Source: Pseudoalteromonas sp. BSi20652 (GTDB lineage Bacteria; Pseudomonadota; Gammaproteobacteria; Enterobacterales; Alteromonadaceae). Taken from it: a stretch of 64,000 nt of DNA. Positions 1 through 10,099 of the stretch are shown piece after piece. Both the position numbers and the translations under genes were made by a program. The notes under the pieces were generated by a model. The model was not told the DNA's origin. It made no database searches and worked only from the letters and a program-made list of their open reading frames with translations. The stretch is taken from contig NZ_BADT01000191.1 of assembly GCF_000239855.1 (NCBI RefSeq), forward strand, positions 1 to 64,000, given 5' to 3'. Position 1 is the first letter of the stretch; each line of letters begins with the position of its first letter.

Positions 1-458
1 TTGCCACAGAGCTGATTCCTATGCTGAGAACTCAAATTTTGAACGTTGATGAGTATCTAAAGCTTGATTTAAATAATACTAAATATGCTGGCGTGTGGAT
101 GCCATATGCCTTAACAAAAAAATATCCTTCAGCCGCAAAAACACTAGCATGGCAGTATTTATTTCCCTCTCATATATTAAGTTCAGACCCTCAAAGTGGT
201 GAAATAAGGCGACATCATTTTCATCACTCTTGTATTAGAAAAGAGGTTAAAAAAGCCGTCCAAAAATCAGGGTTAACAAAAATAATAACACCTCATACAT
301 TAAGACACTCTTTTGCTACTCATCTACTGCAAAATGGTGCCGATATAAGAACTGTTCAAGCTCAGCTTGGCCATTCTGATGTTAAAACCACACAAATTTA
401 TACCCATGTACTACAACAAGGTGCCAATGGAGTTGTTAGCCCGTTTTCAAGATTATAA
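1..458 (+). CDS. intI: Integron integrase IntI, C-terminal part (cut by window edge)
   Basis: This is the 3' part of a tyrosine recombinase; the frame is open through base 1, so the N-terminus lies outside the window. The IntI-type insert between recombinase boxes is visible (KKYPSA, then WQYLFPS, then [13 protein letters not shown]), which separates IntI from XerC/XerD. The catalytic [18 protein letters not shown] and YTHVL elements (H-x-x-R, H and the nucleophilic Tyr) are intact, and the protein ends at the usual GVxSP tail. IntI recombines attI with attC sites of gene cassettes. In most integrons attI and the cassettes lie 5' of intI, which here means left of the window; no attC-like site is visible downstream. 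Confidence 0.9.
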   Translation, partial: ATELIPMLRTQILNVDEYLKLDLNNTKYAGVWMPYALTKKYPSAAKTLAWQYLFPSHILSSDPQSGEIRRHHFHHSCIRKEVKKAVQKSGLTKIITPHTLRHSFATHLLQNGADIRTVQAQLGHSDVKTTQIYTHVLQQGANGVVSPFSRL

Positions 459-572
459 ATTTCTGTCTAAAAAAACTCAGTCCACAAGCGCTATGCTTTT
501 TATTCAACCTTATTCTAGGACCCTTATAATGGCATACCTCCATCTGTTTTTACTTTAAATAACACATAAAAA

Positions 573-602
573 AGCCCCGCTTGGTTTTATCCAAACGGGG
601 CT
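573..602. terminator. Hairpin terminator between intI and fadE
   Basis: A GC-rich stem (AGCCCCG / CGGGGCT) carries an inner TTGG/CCAA extension. On the minus strand it is followed directly by a run of T, and it sits between two convergent genes, so it may serve both. Confidence 0.7.
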
Positions 603-630
603 CCACACTAATTTTTTAATCAAAAATAAA

Positions 631-651
631 AGCGCCGATACTGCGGGCGCT
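631..651 (-). terminator. Rho-independent terminator of fadE
   Basis: The stem AGCGCC / GGCGCT is followed on the minus strand by TTTTATTTTTG. It lies only 15 bases past the stop codon at 667-669 of the frameshifted fadE extension, but more than 200 bases past the premature stop at 870. That supports 667 as the true gene end. Confidence 0.7.
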
Positions 652-666
652 TTGCATCATTGAATT

Positions 667-2933
667 TTATTGATTAACTACGCTTTTAAGCGGATTAATT
701 GGCTGTGCGTTGTCATCTAATAGGTTCATATCGAAATCGAACTCATCTACACGAATCGCTTTTTCACGTTTGATGTTGTAATCAATTAACTGAACGTGCT
801 CAGCTTGCGTAATTACGTTTGCCGCTAGTGCGTTATCAAGCGTGATGTTAAAGCGTGCGCCTGGCTTAATTACTTTAGCTCGAAGTGCTTTTTAACTTTA
901 GCCAGTTCGCTAAGTGATGCCATTTTAGCTTTGTAAGCTTGCTCATTAATATGATGTCCATCGCCTACTACTGGTTTAACTAAATGCGTGATTTGCGCTT
1001 TAAATGCGGTATCTAGCTGAGCTTGCTTAGCTAGTTCGCGGATTAAATCATCGCTAATTTTTGGCATTTTAGTTGAGTAGTTCATTGTAATAAAACGAAT
1101 AAACTTACGTGTACCAGTTGCTGGGAAATTATCTAAAAACTTATGCAGCGCTTCTTCTGCGCTTTGTAGTGCAAAGCGAGTTGCATAATGGAAGTAAGGT
1201 GCTGCTTGCTCGCGCTCGCTGCTCGCTACTTTTTGCTCGTAGTATTTAATTGATGCCATAGCAGCATATAGGAAGCTCATTACATCGCCTAAACGTGCCG
1301 ATAGCATTTCTGCTTGTTTTAACTTACCGCCAAGAACCAGTAACGAAAAGTCTGCGTACACTGCAAGTTTTGCAGATAATTTATGTACTGCTTTTTCGTA
1401 GTCGCGTACTTCTGGTAATTCAGAATTAGCACTTGCTGTAAATGGTAAAACACCTAAGCGAAAAGCACGTAAGCTGTTTGCTGTGCTGTAGCCAATTGTT
1501 TTACGTAAAATGCCGTTAAATTCTGCGTCAGCGCCTTTGTCTTCACTATGAATTGACTCAACCATAGATTGTAAATATGGGTGACAACGCATAACACCTT
1601 GACCAAATATCATTAGGTTACGAGTAAGTATGTTTGCACCTTCTACAGTAATTGCAATAGGTTGTGCAACGTAGCCACTCGCTAGTGTATTTTGCGGACC
1701 GTTTTGAATCGCTTTACCTGCTTGGATATCCATTGCTGAATCAAGCACGTCGCGACCAAGCTCTGTCATGTGGTATTTAGCGATTGCGGTTACTACTGAT
1801 GGTTTTAAGCCCATGCCTAAACCTTCAGTTGTAAGTACGCGCATTGCTTCTTGTAGGTATGTTTTACCTGCAATGTCAGCTAGTTTTTCTTGAATACCTT
1901 CAAACTGACCAATAGCTAAACCAAACTGTTCACGCACTGCTGCGTATTCAGATGCTGATTTAAATGCAACTTGCGCTGTACTAACACCTAGCGCAGGTAA
2001 TGAAATACCACGACCAGCACCTAAACAGCTAACCAGCATTTGCCAACCACGGCCGATATTTTTCTGCCCACCAATAACAAAACCCATTGGTACAAATACT
2101 TTGTTACCACGTGTAGTACCGTTGTAAAAACGGATACCCATTGGGTCATGGCGGTTACCAAGCTGTACACCCGGGTGCTCTTTTGGAATAAGTGCGCAGG
2201 TAATACCTAGGTTTTCTTTACCGCCTAGTAAACCATCAGGGTCAACTACTTTAAATGCTAAACCAAGCACGGTAGCAATTGGTGCAAGTGTAATGTAGCG
2301 CTTGTCCCAAGTAATTTCTAAACCAAGCACTTCTTCGCCGTTGTACATACCTTTAGTTACTTTACCAACATCAGGAATACCGCCTGCGTCAGAACCCGCT
2401 TCAGGGCTTGTTAATGCAAAACATGGAATATCTGTACCATTTGCAAGGCGTGGTAAGTAATGTGCTTGTTGTTCTTGCGTACCAAAGTGAAGTAATAACT
2501 CACCTGGGCCTAACGAGTTAGGAACCATTACGGTTACTGCAACTGCTGAGCTTTTAGTCGCAATTGTGCCAACAATAGTAGAGTTTGCATAAGGGCTAAA
2601 CTCTAAACCACCAAACGACTTAGGGATAATAAGCGAGAAAAATCGCTCTTTTTTCAAAAATTCTAATATGTCATTTGGCAGGTGAATACCGTTTTGAATC
2701 ACTGAATCGTCGATCATGCCCAATAACTCTTGTACTGGACCATCTAAAAATGCTTGCTCGTCCGCGCTTAGTTTAGCTGCAGGAACGTCACGTAATGCGC
2801 TGAAATCAGGTTTACCTCGGTAGATAGAACCTTCAAGCCATACATCGCCTGCGTCTAGCGCTTCTTGCTCAGTGATAGATATACTTGGTAATACTTTTTT
2901 TAATTTTGTGCGTAAACTCATGATTGAACTCAT
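667..2933 (-). CDS. fadE: Acyl-CoA dehydrogenase FadE (C-terminal frameshift)
   Basis: FadE catalyses the first oxidation step of fatty-acid beta-oxidation. The body matches E. coli-type FadE (DAGDVWLEGS, PNSLGPGELL, FALTSPEAGSDAG, ITVEGANILTRNLMIFGQG, RCHPY), but the N-terminal membrane segment of the E. coli enzyme is absent. The uninterrupted frame stops at 870 after 687 residues. In the -1 frame the conserved tail continues (ALRAKVIKPGARF, HVQLID, AIRVDEFDFD) to a stop at 667-669, giving about 755 residues. The break is a run of five T at 889-893 (A on the coding strand); six would restore one frame. Two starts are possible: ATG at 2933, or ATG at 2921 with a GAG ribosome-binding site. 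The second is favoured because a FadR-like operator covers the first. Confidence 0.9.
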
Positions 2934-2943
2934 CCGACCAGCT
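2927..2943 (-). promoter_or_regulatory. FadR-like operator at the fadE start
   Basis: On the minus strand the 17 bases read AGCTGGTCGGATGAGTT. This agrees with the classical FadR operator (AACTGGTCNGACCAGTT) at 13 of 16 defined positions. The position over the fadE start fits repression of beta-oxidation in the absence of long-chain acyl-CoA. FadR itself is not in the window. Confidence 0.55.
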
Positions 2944-3157
2944 AAATAATAACTACATTACGTCATAAAAAATCATTTAGATCAATTACTCTATTCAATT
3001 AATTAACAGTTATTTAAAATTATTTTTTTACTTGAACGTAAACTGTTGAAACACAAAGGCTTACAGTTGTACGCTGAAAATAACTATTTTCCCTAAAATG
3101 ATGAATAAAACAGCTAATAAATACACATACGATTTGATAGGGTAGAAAAAGACATAA

Positions 3158-3187
3158 AAAAACGCAGCATAAAAATGCTGCGTTTTT
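3158..3187 (-). terminator. Terminator of the RND1/quinone oxidoreductase operon
   Basis: A 13-base perfect stem (AAAAACGCAGCAT / ATGCTGCGTTTTT) with a four-base loop lies 17 bases past the stop codon of the leftward oxidoreductase gene. Confidence 0.85.
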
Positions 3188-3203
3188 AAAAGTAGGAATA
3201 TTT

Positions 3204-4232
3204 TTAAGGTGCTACGTGTACAACTTGTTTACCCGTAAAACCACCCGCTAATTGCTTATTAAGCGCATCAGACACCGCCTTTGCGTTAAACTCAACAGCA
3301 GTTAGTGAGGGCGTTTTAATATCGCCATTACAGGCGCCTTCTAGTAACAAGTTGCCCATAAAGCTTAAGCGCTGCTGCGCACATAAACTGTTAGCAAGCC
3401 ATGCACCACCAAGCGAAACCACACTAATGTTAGGTGCTCTGCGATACATAAGCTCTTGATCAAAGCAAGGTAATGGGTTTAAACAGGCAATTTTTCCACA
3501 AAAACGCATTAGCTCAATATTTCGAGCAGTTGATTCACCACCAATCGTGTCTATAACGGCATCAAAGCCTTGTGGACCGAGTTCTCTACGAATTTTTTCA
3601 CACAACTTTTTATCGTTGTAATCAAAAACCATATCCGCACCTAGCTGCTTAACCAATTTGTGATTTCGCTTAGATGCCGTTGCAAATACATCTGCTCCAC
3701 GTTGTTTAGCATACTGAATAGCAAATTGCCCTACAGCACCTGAACCTCCTTCTATAAGTACGGTATCCCCTTCAACAATTTCAAGTTTGTCGAGGCTAAT
3801 AAGCGCAGCCATACCAGCACAAGGTAAAATAGCAGCTACTGCGGGGCTTAACCCTTTAGGTAAAACCGATACTGCGTAGTTAGGTACTTTTGTATATTCA
3901 CTGAGTACACCCTGACCGCCAACGCTTGCGTGCCACATAACTCGCTCACCCACATTAGGAAAAATACCTTTGTTGGCTTTTACCACCACACCTACGGCAT
4001 CAAGACCTAAAATATGAGGGTAGTGCCATTTGCAAAAACCTGATTTAGCAAACTGCCCATCAACAGGGTTTAAGCCTACGTATTCTACCTTAATCAGTAG
4101 TTCGTTATCTGCACATTCAGGTACAGGTAACTCAACATCAGTTAAGTTAATTTGCTCGTTAGGCTCTAGCAATACAATGGCACGCATTGTATTCGGTACA
4201 GTGTATTCATGTAAAATATCAGTATCAGACAT
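3204..4232 (-). CDS. Quinone oxidoreductase-like MDR family dehydrogenase
   Basis: This is a medium-chain dehydrogenase/reductase of the zeta-crystallin/quinone oxidoreductase branch. The N-terminal GroES-like domain carries GLNPVDGQF and HILGLDAVG, and the Rossmann domain carries IEGGSGAVGQFAIQ, an NADPH-type nucleotide-binding loop. The cysteines and histidines of structural and catalytic zinc sites are missing, as in zinc-free quinone reductases. The start chosen is ATG 4232 with GTAGAG upstream; a TTG one codon earlier is possible. It begins 10 bases after the outer-membrane factor gene stops, so it is probably the last gene of the RND1 operon. The substrate is unknown; electrophile or quinone detoxification alongside efflux is an inference. 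Confidence 0.8.
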   Translation of the reverse strand: MSDTDILHEYTVPNTMRAIVLLEPNEQINLTDVELPVPECADNELLIKVEYVGLNPVDGQFAKSGFCKWHYPHILGLDAVGVVVKANKGIFPNVGERVMWHASVGGQGVLSEYTKVPNYAVSVLPKGLSPAVAAILPCAGMAALISLDKLEIVEGDTVLIEGGSGAVGQFAIQYAKQRGADVFATASKRNHKLVKQLGADMVFDYNDKKLCEKIRRELGPQGFDAVIDTIGGESTARNIELMRFCGKIACLNPLPCFDQELMYRRAPNISVVSLGGAWLANSLCAQQRLSFMGNLLLEGACNGDIKTPSLTAVEFNAKAVSDALNKQLAGGFTGKQVVHVAP

Positions 4233-4242
4233 CAATAAAGCT

Positions 4243-5655
4243 CTACTTATTTGTGTTACTTAATGCATGACTCCATCGTCCGTTAAACGACTGATATGCA
4301 TTAACTTTAGCGAGTAACGATGAAATTGTTAAATCGACAGCATTTTCTTGCGCTATTAAAACATCCTGACGTGCATCTAACAACTCAAGATAAGGAATTT
4401 GCCCCTCTTCGTACATTGCCTGGGCTTGTAAAAATGCTTTGTTGGCAAACTCATAGCGCTCATCAGCAAAACGTTTTTGCTGTGTTTTATTGACTAAAAG
4501 TTGCAGCGAAAGTTCACTTTCGCTAACAGCCTTGAGCACAACTTGTTGATAATCACTATACGCGGCTTCACTTAAAAATTGTTGCGCATCGCGCTGTGCT
4601 AAAAGTGCAGGATAACTTAATAACGACCACTGAATTTGTGGTGCTATTTGCCATTGCTGCTGAGTATCGCTAAAGCCATTACTACCAATGCTTACAACGC
4701 CTGCAAAACCGCTCAAACTTATATCGGGTAGTAGCGCTTTGCTTGCTGCAACACTCAAACTGTTAGCTTGGCTAAAGTCATAAAGCGCGCGGCTAATATC
4801 GGGTCTTAGTGCAATTGCGTTAGTGGGTTCATTAAGAAAAACCTCAAACTCATGCTCTAAAATAGCTTGTTCATTACTTAATTCAACGTTTTGCGTTAAT
4901 CGTCCAGTAAGTACGGCAAGCGTAGATAAATCGCGGTATTTTGCATATTCAAAAGCAGGTACCAGTGCTTGTTGTTGCCTTAATTGCGCCATAGTACGGT
5001 TTAAATCAAGCTCGTTAGCCACACCTTCATCAACACGTGCTTGTAGCACTTCTATGCTTTGTTCAAGCGCTTCTATTTGCATCGCTATAATGTGTTGTTT
5101 TTCAACATTGCCTTGGTAGCTCACAAACCCTTTAACAACCGACGACACCACTTCTATTTGCAGTAAACGTACTTGCTCTGCTTGGCTCATGGCCGATGCA
5201 TTTGCTGCATCAACCAATGCGGTAATACGCCCAAACAAATCAAGCTGCCAATCAAGCGCTAAATTCGCACTCGACTGACGACTATTTACATCACCTAAAC
5301 CACTGCGCTGAGCACCAATTTCTACACCACCTTGTGGTAAGTATTGCGCTTTTTGCTCACCCAAACGTGCTAATGCACTTTTAAGTGTTAGCTGACTTGT
5401 TTTTAAGTCGTAATTATTTTCAAGCGCCTGTGTTACTAACTGATTTAATTGGCTTGAATCAAGCCCTTTCCACCAGCTAATCTCATCAACGCCAGTAAGC
5501 TGCTCTGCAACCGCGGCTTTTGAAACAAACTCATTAATTGCTTTTTGCTCACTAACTGTATCAATTTTGCTAGCACAACCAGATAAAAACGCAGTCACTA
5601 ATACAGCACTTATTGTTAAGCGTGTTTTTAGCGTTTTGCTTGTTAACTTATTCAT
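4243..5655 (-). CDS. RND efflux outer-membrane factor, OprM/NodT-type lipoprotein
   Basis: This is the outer-membrane channel of a tripartite RND pump. The N-terminus is a lipoprotein signal with lipobox LSGC (Cys at residue 27). Two OEP repeats follow, with LDLNRTMAQLRQQQALV and LLDARQDVLIAQENAV as typical helical stretches. At 470 residues it has the family length. Its ATG overlaps the stop of the permease gene by eight bases and has a CAGGAG ribosome-binding site inside the permease reading frame, so translation is probably coupled. Confidence 0.92.
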   Translation of the reverse strand: MNKLTSKTLKTRLTISAVLVTAFLSGCASKIDTVSEQKAINEFVSKAAVAEQLTGVDEISWWKGLDSSQLNQLVTQALENNYDLKTSQLTLKSALARLGEQKAQYLPQGGVEIGAQRSGLGDVNSRQSSANLALDWQLDLFGRITALVDAANASAMSQAEQVRLLQIEVVSSVVKGFVSYQGNVEKQHIIAMQIEALEQSIEVLQARVDEGVANELDLNRTMAQLRQQQALVPAFEYAKYRDLSTLAVLTGRLTQNVELSNEQAILEHEFEVFLNEPTNAIALRPDISRALYDFSQANSLSVAASKALLPDISLSGFAGVVSIGSNGFSDTQQQWQIAPQIQWSLLSYPALLAQRDAQQFLSEAAYSDYQQVVLKAVSESELSLQLLVNKTQQKRFADERYEFANKAFLQAQAMYEEGQIPYLELLDARQDVLIAQENAVDLTISSLLAKVNAYQSFNGRWSHALSNTNK

Positions 5656-8600
5656 GTGGTAACTCCTGCGCTTTGTCTTCTTTCTTTACAACAAGCATAT
5701 AAAATACTGGTGTAAACAATAAGCCAAACACGGTTACACCAATCATGCCTGAGAACACGGCATTACCCATTGCATGGCGCATTTCAGCCCCTGCACCGGT
5801 TGCTAATACAAGCGGTATAACACCTGCTGTAAAGGCAATTGAGGTCATTAGTATTGGACGTAAACGCATACGACATGCAGCCAATATTGCATCCATGTGA
5901 GATAAACCTGTGTCATTCTTGTCTTTAGCAAATTCGACCATCAAAATTGCATTTTTAGATGCCAAGGCAACCAATACTATTAACGCTATTTGCGTAAATA
6001 TATTATTGTCTGAGCCTACAAACCACACACCCAGCAACGCTGAAAATATGGTCATTGGTACTATCAATATAATAGCCAATGGTAAACGCAGGCTTTCGTA
6101 CTGAGCAGCAAGTACCATAAATACCAGTAATACAACTAATGGGAATACATACACCATGGTGTTACCAGCAAGTACTTGTTGATAAGTAACTTCTGTCCAC
6201 TCATATTCAATTCCACTTGGTAAGTTATCAGCCAGTATTGCTTCAATAGCCAGTTGTGCTTGATCAGAACTGTAACCTGGTGCAGGGCTGCCGTTTAGTT
6301 CTGCACTTGGGTAACCGTTATAATGCATTACACGGTCTGGACCAATTGTTGGCGTAACAGTTAATACTGAGCCTAATGGCACCATATTACCTGCGCGATT
6401 ACGTACTTTTAGATTAAGGATTTGATCAGGATCTAAACGGTAATCAGCATCTGCTTGCGCATTTACCTGATACGTGCGACCAAACAAATTAAAGTCATTT
6501 ACATATACCGAACCTAAGTAAATTTGTAGCGCATTAAATACTTCATCAAGTGGAATACCTTGAATAAGCGCTTGCTCACGGTCTACATCTATATCCATTT
6601 GTGGTACTTGAATACGAAAACTTGAATACAGTCCTATTAACGCAGGATCTTTTTGTGCTTTACCAATAACCGTTTGCAGGCTATTGAATAACGCTTCGAA
6701 TCCTTTGTTTGATCGGTCCTCAATTTGCAATTTAAACCCACCTGTAGTGCCTAAACCTTGAATTGGCGGTGGCGGGAATACCGCTACAAATGCTTCATCA
6801 ATTGCGCCAAAACGTTGGTTTAACTGCGCAGCAATTGCCATCGCTGATTTACTCGGATCGGTACGGTCTTCAAATGCATCCAAAGGGGTAAAAACAATGC
6901 CGCTGTTAGGGCTGTTGGTAAAACCATTTACCGACAAACCAGGAAAGGCTACCGTATGCGCAACACCCGGGACATCTAAGGCAATTTTTTGCATTTGTCT
7001 TAACACATCTTCAGTGCGGTCAAGGCTTGCCGCATCAGGTAATTGGGCAATTGCCACTAAGTATTGCTTATCTTGTTGTGGAATAAAGCCACCTGGTACA
7101 GCATCAAATAATTTAATAGTACCGCCAACCAATGCAACATAGGCCACCATTGCAATAAGACTTAAACGAATGAGTTTTTTAACTAATTTTTCGTATCCTT
7201 TGGCACCACGATCAAATACTCGATTGAATGGTTGGAACAACCAGCGACCAAATAATTTATTTAATAAACGTGTAAACGCATCGGGTTTTGCATCGTGCGA
7301 TTTTAATAATAACGCAGCTAATGCAGGCGAAAGTGTTAATGAATTAAACGCCGAAATAATAGTCGAAATCGTAATTGTTAATGCAAATTGCTTATAAAAC
7401 TGACCAGACAGTCCGGTAATAAATGCCGTTGGAATAAATACCGCACTCAATACCAATGCAATCGCAATAATAGGGCCCGTTACTTCGTTCATTGCAACAC
7501 GTGTTGCTTCAAGCGGCGATAAACCTTGCTCTATATTTCGCTCAACGTTTTCAACAACTACAATCGCATCATCTACAACAATACCTATGGCTAATACTAA
7601 GCCAAACAACGATAAGGTATTAATTGATACACCTAACCACTGCATAACAGCAAACGTACCAATAAGTGAAATAGGCACAGCAATAAGCGGAATAATAGAC
7701 GCACGCCATGTTTGTAAAAATACAATAACTACAATTACAACCAGTACAATGGCTTCAAGCAAGGTTGCAATTACTGCGTCAATCGAGCCGCGTACAAATA
7801 CAGTGGGATCGTAAACAATGTCGTATTTAACCCCTTCAGGAAAATCTTTAGATAAACGTGCCATGGTTTCACGCACCTGATCAGAAAGCTCAATCGCATT
7901 AGACCCTGGGCGTTGGAATATTGGCATAGCAAGCGCTGGTTGAGTGTCTAGCTCTGCGCGTAGTGAATAAGTGTCTTGACCTAGCTCAACGCGTGCAATG
8001 TCAGATAAACGCGTTAATTGCCCTTCATCGCCTACTTTAATAATTACTTGCTCAAACTCTTCAATACTATTTAAACGCCCTTTAACGTTTAATAATATTT
8101 GGAATTGGCTGTCGTTTGACACCGGTTGTGCACCTAAGCTACCAGCGGCAACTTGTTGATTTTGAGAACGCAGTGCTGTTACCACATCAGTTGCTGTAAG
8201 CTCACGTGCTGCTAATGCATCTGGATTTAACCACACACGCATTGCGTATTTACCCGCGCCAAATAATCGCAAGTCGCCTACACCTGATAAACGTGCAATT
8301 TCATCTTTAATATACAGATCGGCATAGTTAGATAAATATGCGGTATCATGCGTTTTTTCTGGCGAATATAAATGCACCACCATGGTTAAATCGGGTGATG
8401 ATTTCTCGGCTACAACACCTAAACGTTGTACTTCTTCTGGTAAGCGCGGCAATGCACTGTTAACACGGTTTTGTACTTGTACTTGGGCACGGTCTAAATC
8501 AGTACCTAGTGCAAATGTCACCGTTAGCGTCATACGTCCATCGCTGGTTGCTTGTGAAAACATATACAACATGTTTTCAGTGCCGTTGATTTCTTGCTCC

Positions 8601-8801
8601 AGTGGTGTTGCTACCGTTTGCGCAATAACCGTTGGGTTAGCACCTGGGTAACTTGCTGTAACAACCACTGTTGGTGGAACAACTTCTGGATATTCACTTA
8701 CCGGAAGCTGAAATAAAGAAATGCCACCCGCAATTAAAATAATTAAAGATAACATGGCCGCAAATATCGGCCTTTGGATAAAAAAGTAGTGAAAATTTCA
8801 T
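5648..8801 (-). CDS. RND multidrug efflux permease, HAE1 family (N-terminal frameshift)
   Basis: This is the inner-membrane proton/drug antiporter of an AcrB/MexB-type pump. Twelve membrane helices and two large periplasmic loops are recognisable, with [16 protein letters not shown] carrying the paired Asp of the proton relay in helix 4. The uninterrupted frame starts only at ATG 8755 and lacks the conserved first ~15 residues. Those lie upstream in another frame (FIQRPIFAAM). An ATG at 8801, with AAGG placed correctly and 9 bases after the fusion-protein gene, would encode them if the six-A run at 8780-8785 (T on the coding strand) were one base shorter, giving about 1050 residues. It sits between its fusion protein and outer-membrane factor. 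Confidence 0.9.
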
Positions 8802-8810
8802 CAATAAACC

Positions 8811-9980
8811 TTATTGCTTGGCCACTATGCGTGATTCGTCATTAGAGAGTGTAAACGCAACATCACTGCTATCTATTGTTACTGTGTTTGGTTCAATTGG
8901 CATGCCAGGACCCACGCGAGCAGGACCATTGATCGCAATAATATCGCCCTCTGAAAGACCTGAGGTTACAGCCCGGAGTGAACCATAACGCTCACCCACT
9001 GTCACTAACTTGTACTGCAGCACATTATTTTCGCCAACTGTTAATACAAAGCGATTTTTTAAATCGGTACCAATTGCTCTATCTGGGACAATTACTTGCT
9101 CAGAAATTGAGTTAGCCGCTAGTTTAATACGTGCAAACGAGCCTGCACGAAGTTGGTCACTATCTTCGTTAAATACAGCGCGAACACGTAACGTACCTGT
9201 AGAGGGATTAATTTGGTTATCAATAAAGTTGATATAGCCTTTATAGGCAAATTCGTGTTGCCCTACTTTTTGCATTACAACGGGTTGATGGCTAGCAGCG
9301 GTTACATTACTAAAAGCACTATTCCAAGTACGTTCATCAACATCAAAGTAAGCGTACATTTTTTCGTTAGATACAATGCTTGTTAGCACACTTTGACCCG
9401 CAATAATGTTGTTGCCTCTAGTGATATTTGCGCGCGAAATAATGCCATCAATTGGCGATACAACTGATGTAAATTCTAAATCAAGTTTAGCCGATGTAAG
9501 CTGAGCTTGTAATGCAGCAACTTGTGCTTCGCGTTGGCGTAAAACCGAGGTGCGTGATTCTGCTTGCTCAGTCGAAATTGCTTTACGCTCCGTTAAACGT
9601 ACGGCTCGTTTAGCTTCACTTTTGGCTTGTTCTAACGCAGCTTGTGCACTATTAATTTGCGCTTCAAGGCTTGCTACAACCGCTGCAAATGGGCGGTCGT
9701 CTAATTTAAATAATAAGTCGCCCTTTTTAACATTATCGCCTTCATTGAATGCAATGTTCTCAATAACACCTGATACGCGTGGCATTAATGCCACTTCTTG
9801 AGGAGATTCTAAGCGCGTCGTATAGGTGTGCCAGCTTTGAACTGGTTTAACTAATACAGATGCAACATCAATTGGTTGAAGTTGTTGTGCTTGAACAGAA
9901 GGGGGCATGCTTTCATCAGCACACCCTGCAAGTGTTAGTAATGCGCCAGTGAGTGCAGCAGCAATTATATGTTTTTTCAT
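8811..9980 (-). CDS. RND efflux periplasmic adaptor (membrane fusion protein)
   Basis: This AcrA/MexA-type adaptor links the permease to the outer-membrane factor. A lipoprotein signal ends in lipobox LAGC (Cys about residue 20). The lipoyl/hairpin region (VSGVIENIAFNEGDNVKKG, a long coiled-coil hairpin, then SPIDGIISRANIT) and the beta-barrel domain follow. It is the first gene of the RND1 operon and is transcribed away from a LysR gene across a 119-base gap holding a LysR-type box. That arrangement suggests regulation by the neighbouring LysR protein. Confidence 0.92.
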   Translation of the reverse strand: MKKHIIAAALTGALLTLAGCADESMPPSVQAQQLQPIDVASVLVKPVQSWHTYTTRLESPQEVALMPRVSGVIENIAFNEGDNVKKGDLLFKLDDRPFAAVVASLEAQINSAQAALEQAKSEAKRAVRLTERKAISTEQAESRTSVLRQREAQVAALQAQLTSAKLDLEFTSVVSPIDGIISRANITRGNNIIAGQSVLTSIVSNEKMYAYFDVDERTWNSAFSNVTAASHQPVVMQKVGQHEFAYKGYINFIDNQINPSTGTLRVRAVFNEDSDQLRAGSFARIKLAANSISEQVIVPDRAIGTDLKNRFVLTVGENNVLQYKLVTVGERYGSLRAVTSGLSEGDIIAINGPARVGPGMPIEPNTVTIDSSDVAFTLSNDESRIVAKQ

Positions 9981-10061
9981 GAAGACGCTCCTTTTTTAAT
10001 TAGCTTTGCATGGTACGGACTAAACCTGCGGACAAAAACCATAGATTTTTAAATTCATTAG

Positions 10062-10074
10062 TGCCAAAATGGCA
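10062..10074. promoter_or_regulatory. LysR-type T-N11-A box between RND1 and the lysR gene
   Basis: The palindrome TGCCAAAATGGCA is a perfect T-N11-A inverted repeat. It lies 26 bases before the lysR start and about 80 bases before the adaptor start, the usual place for a LysR site controlling both divergent units. Confidence 0.6.
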
Positions 10075-10099
10075 TCAATAAATTAATTAGAGTGTAATA

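Noticed and set aside
367-558. 63-codon frame overlapping the end of intI
   Set aside because: It is a shifted frame of the integrase gene running into AT-rich sequence, with no ribosome-binding site or motif.
6875-6883. Third copy of TGCATCCAA
   Set aside because: It lies inside the RND1 permease gene and has no CGTT element 14 bases downstream.
8780-8785. Programmed frameshifting in the RND1 permease
   Set aside because: A +1 slip on six U is conceivable, but there is no known stimulatory element and programmed shifting is not known in this family; a simple indel is more likely.
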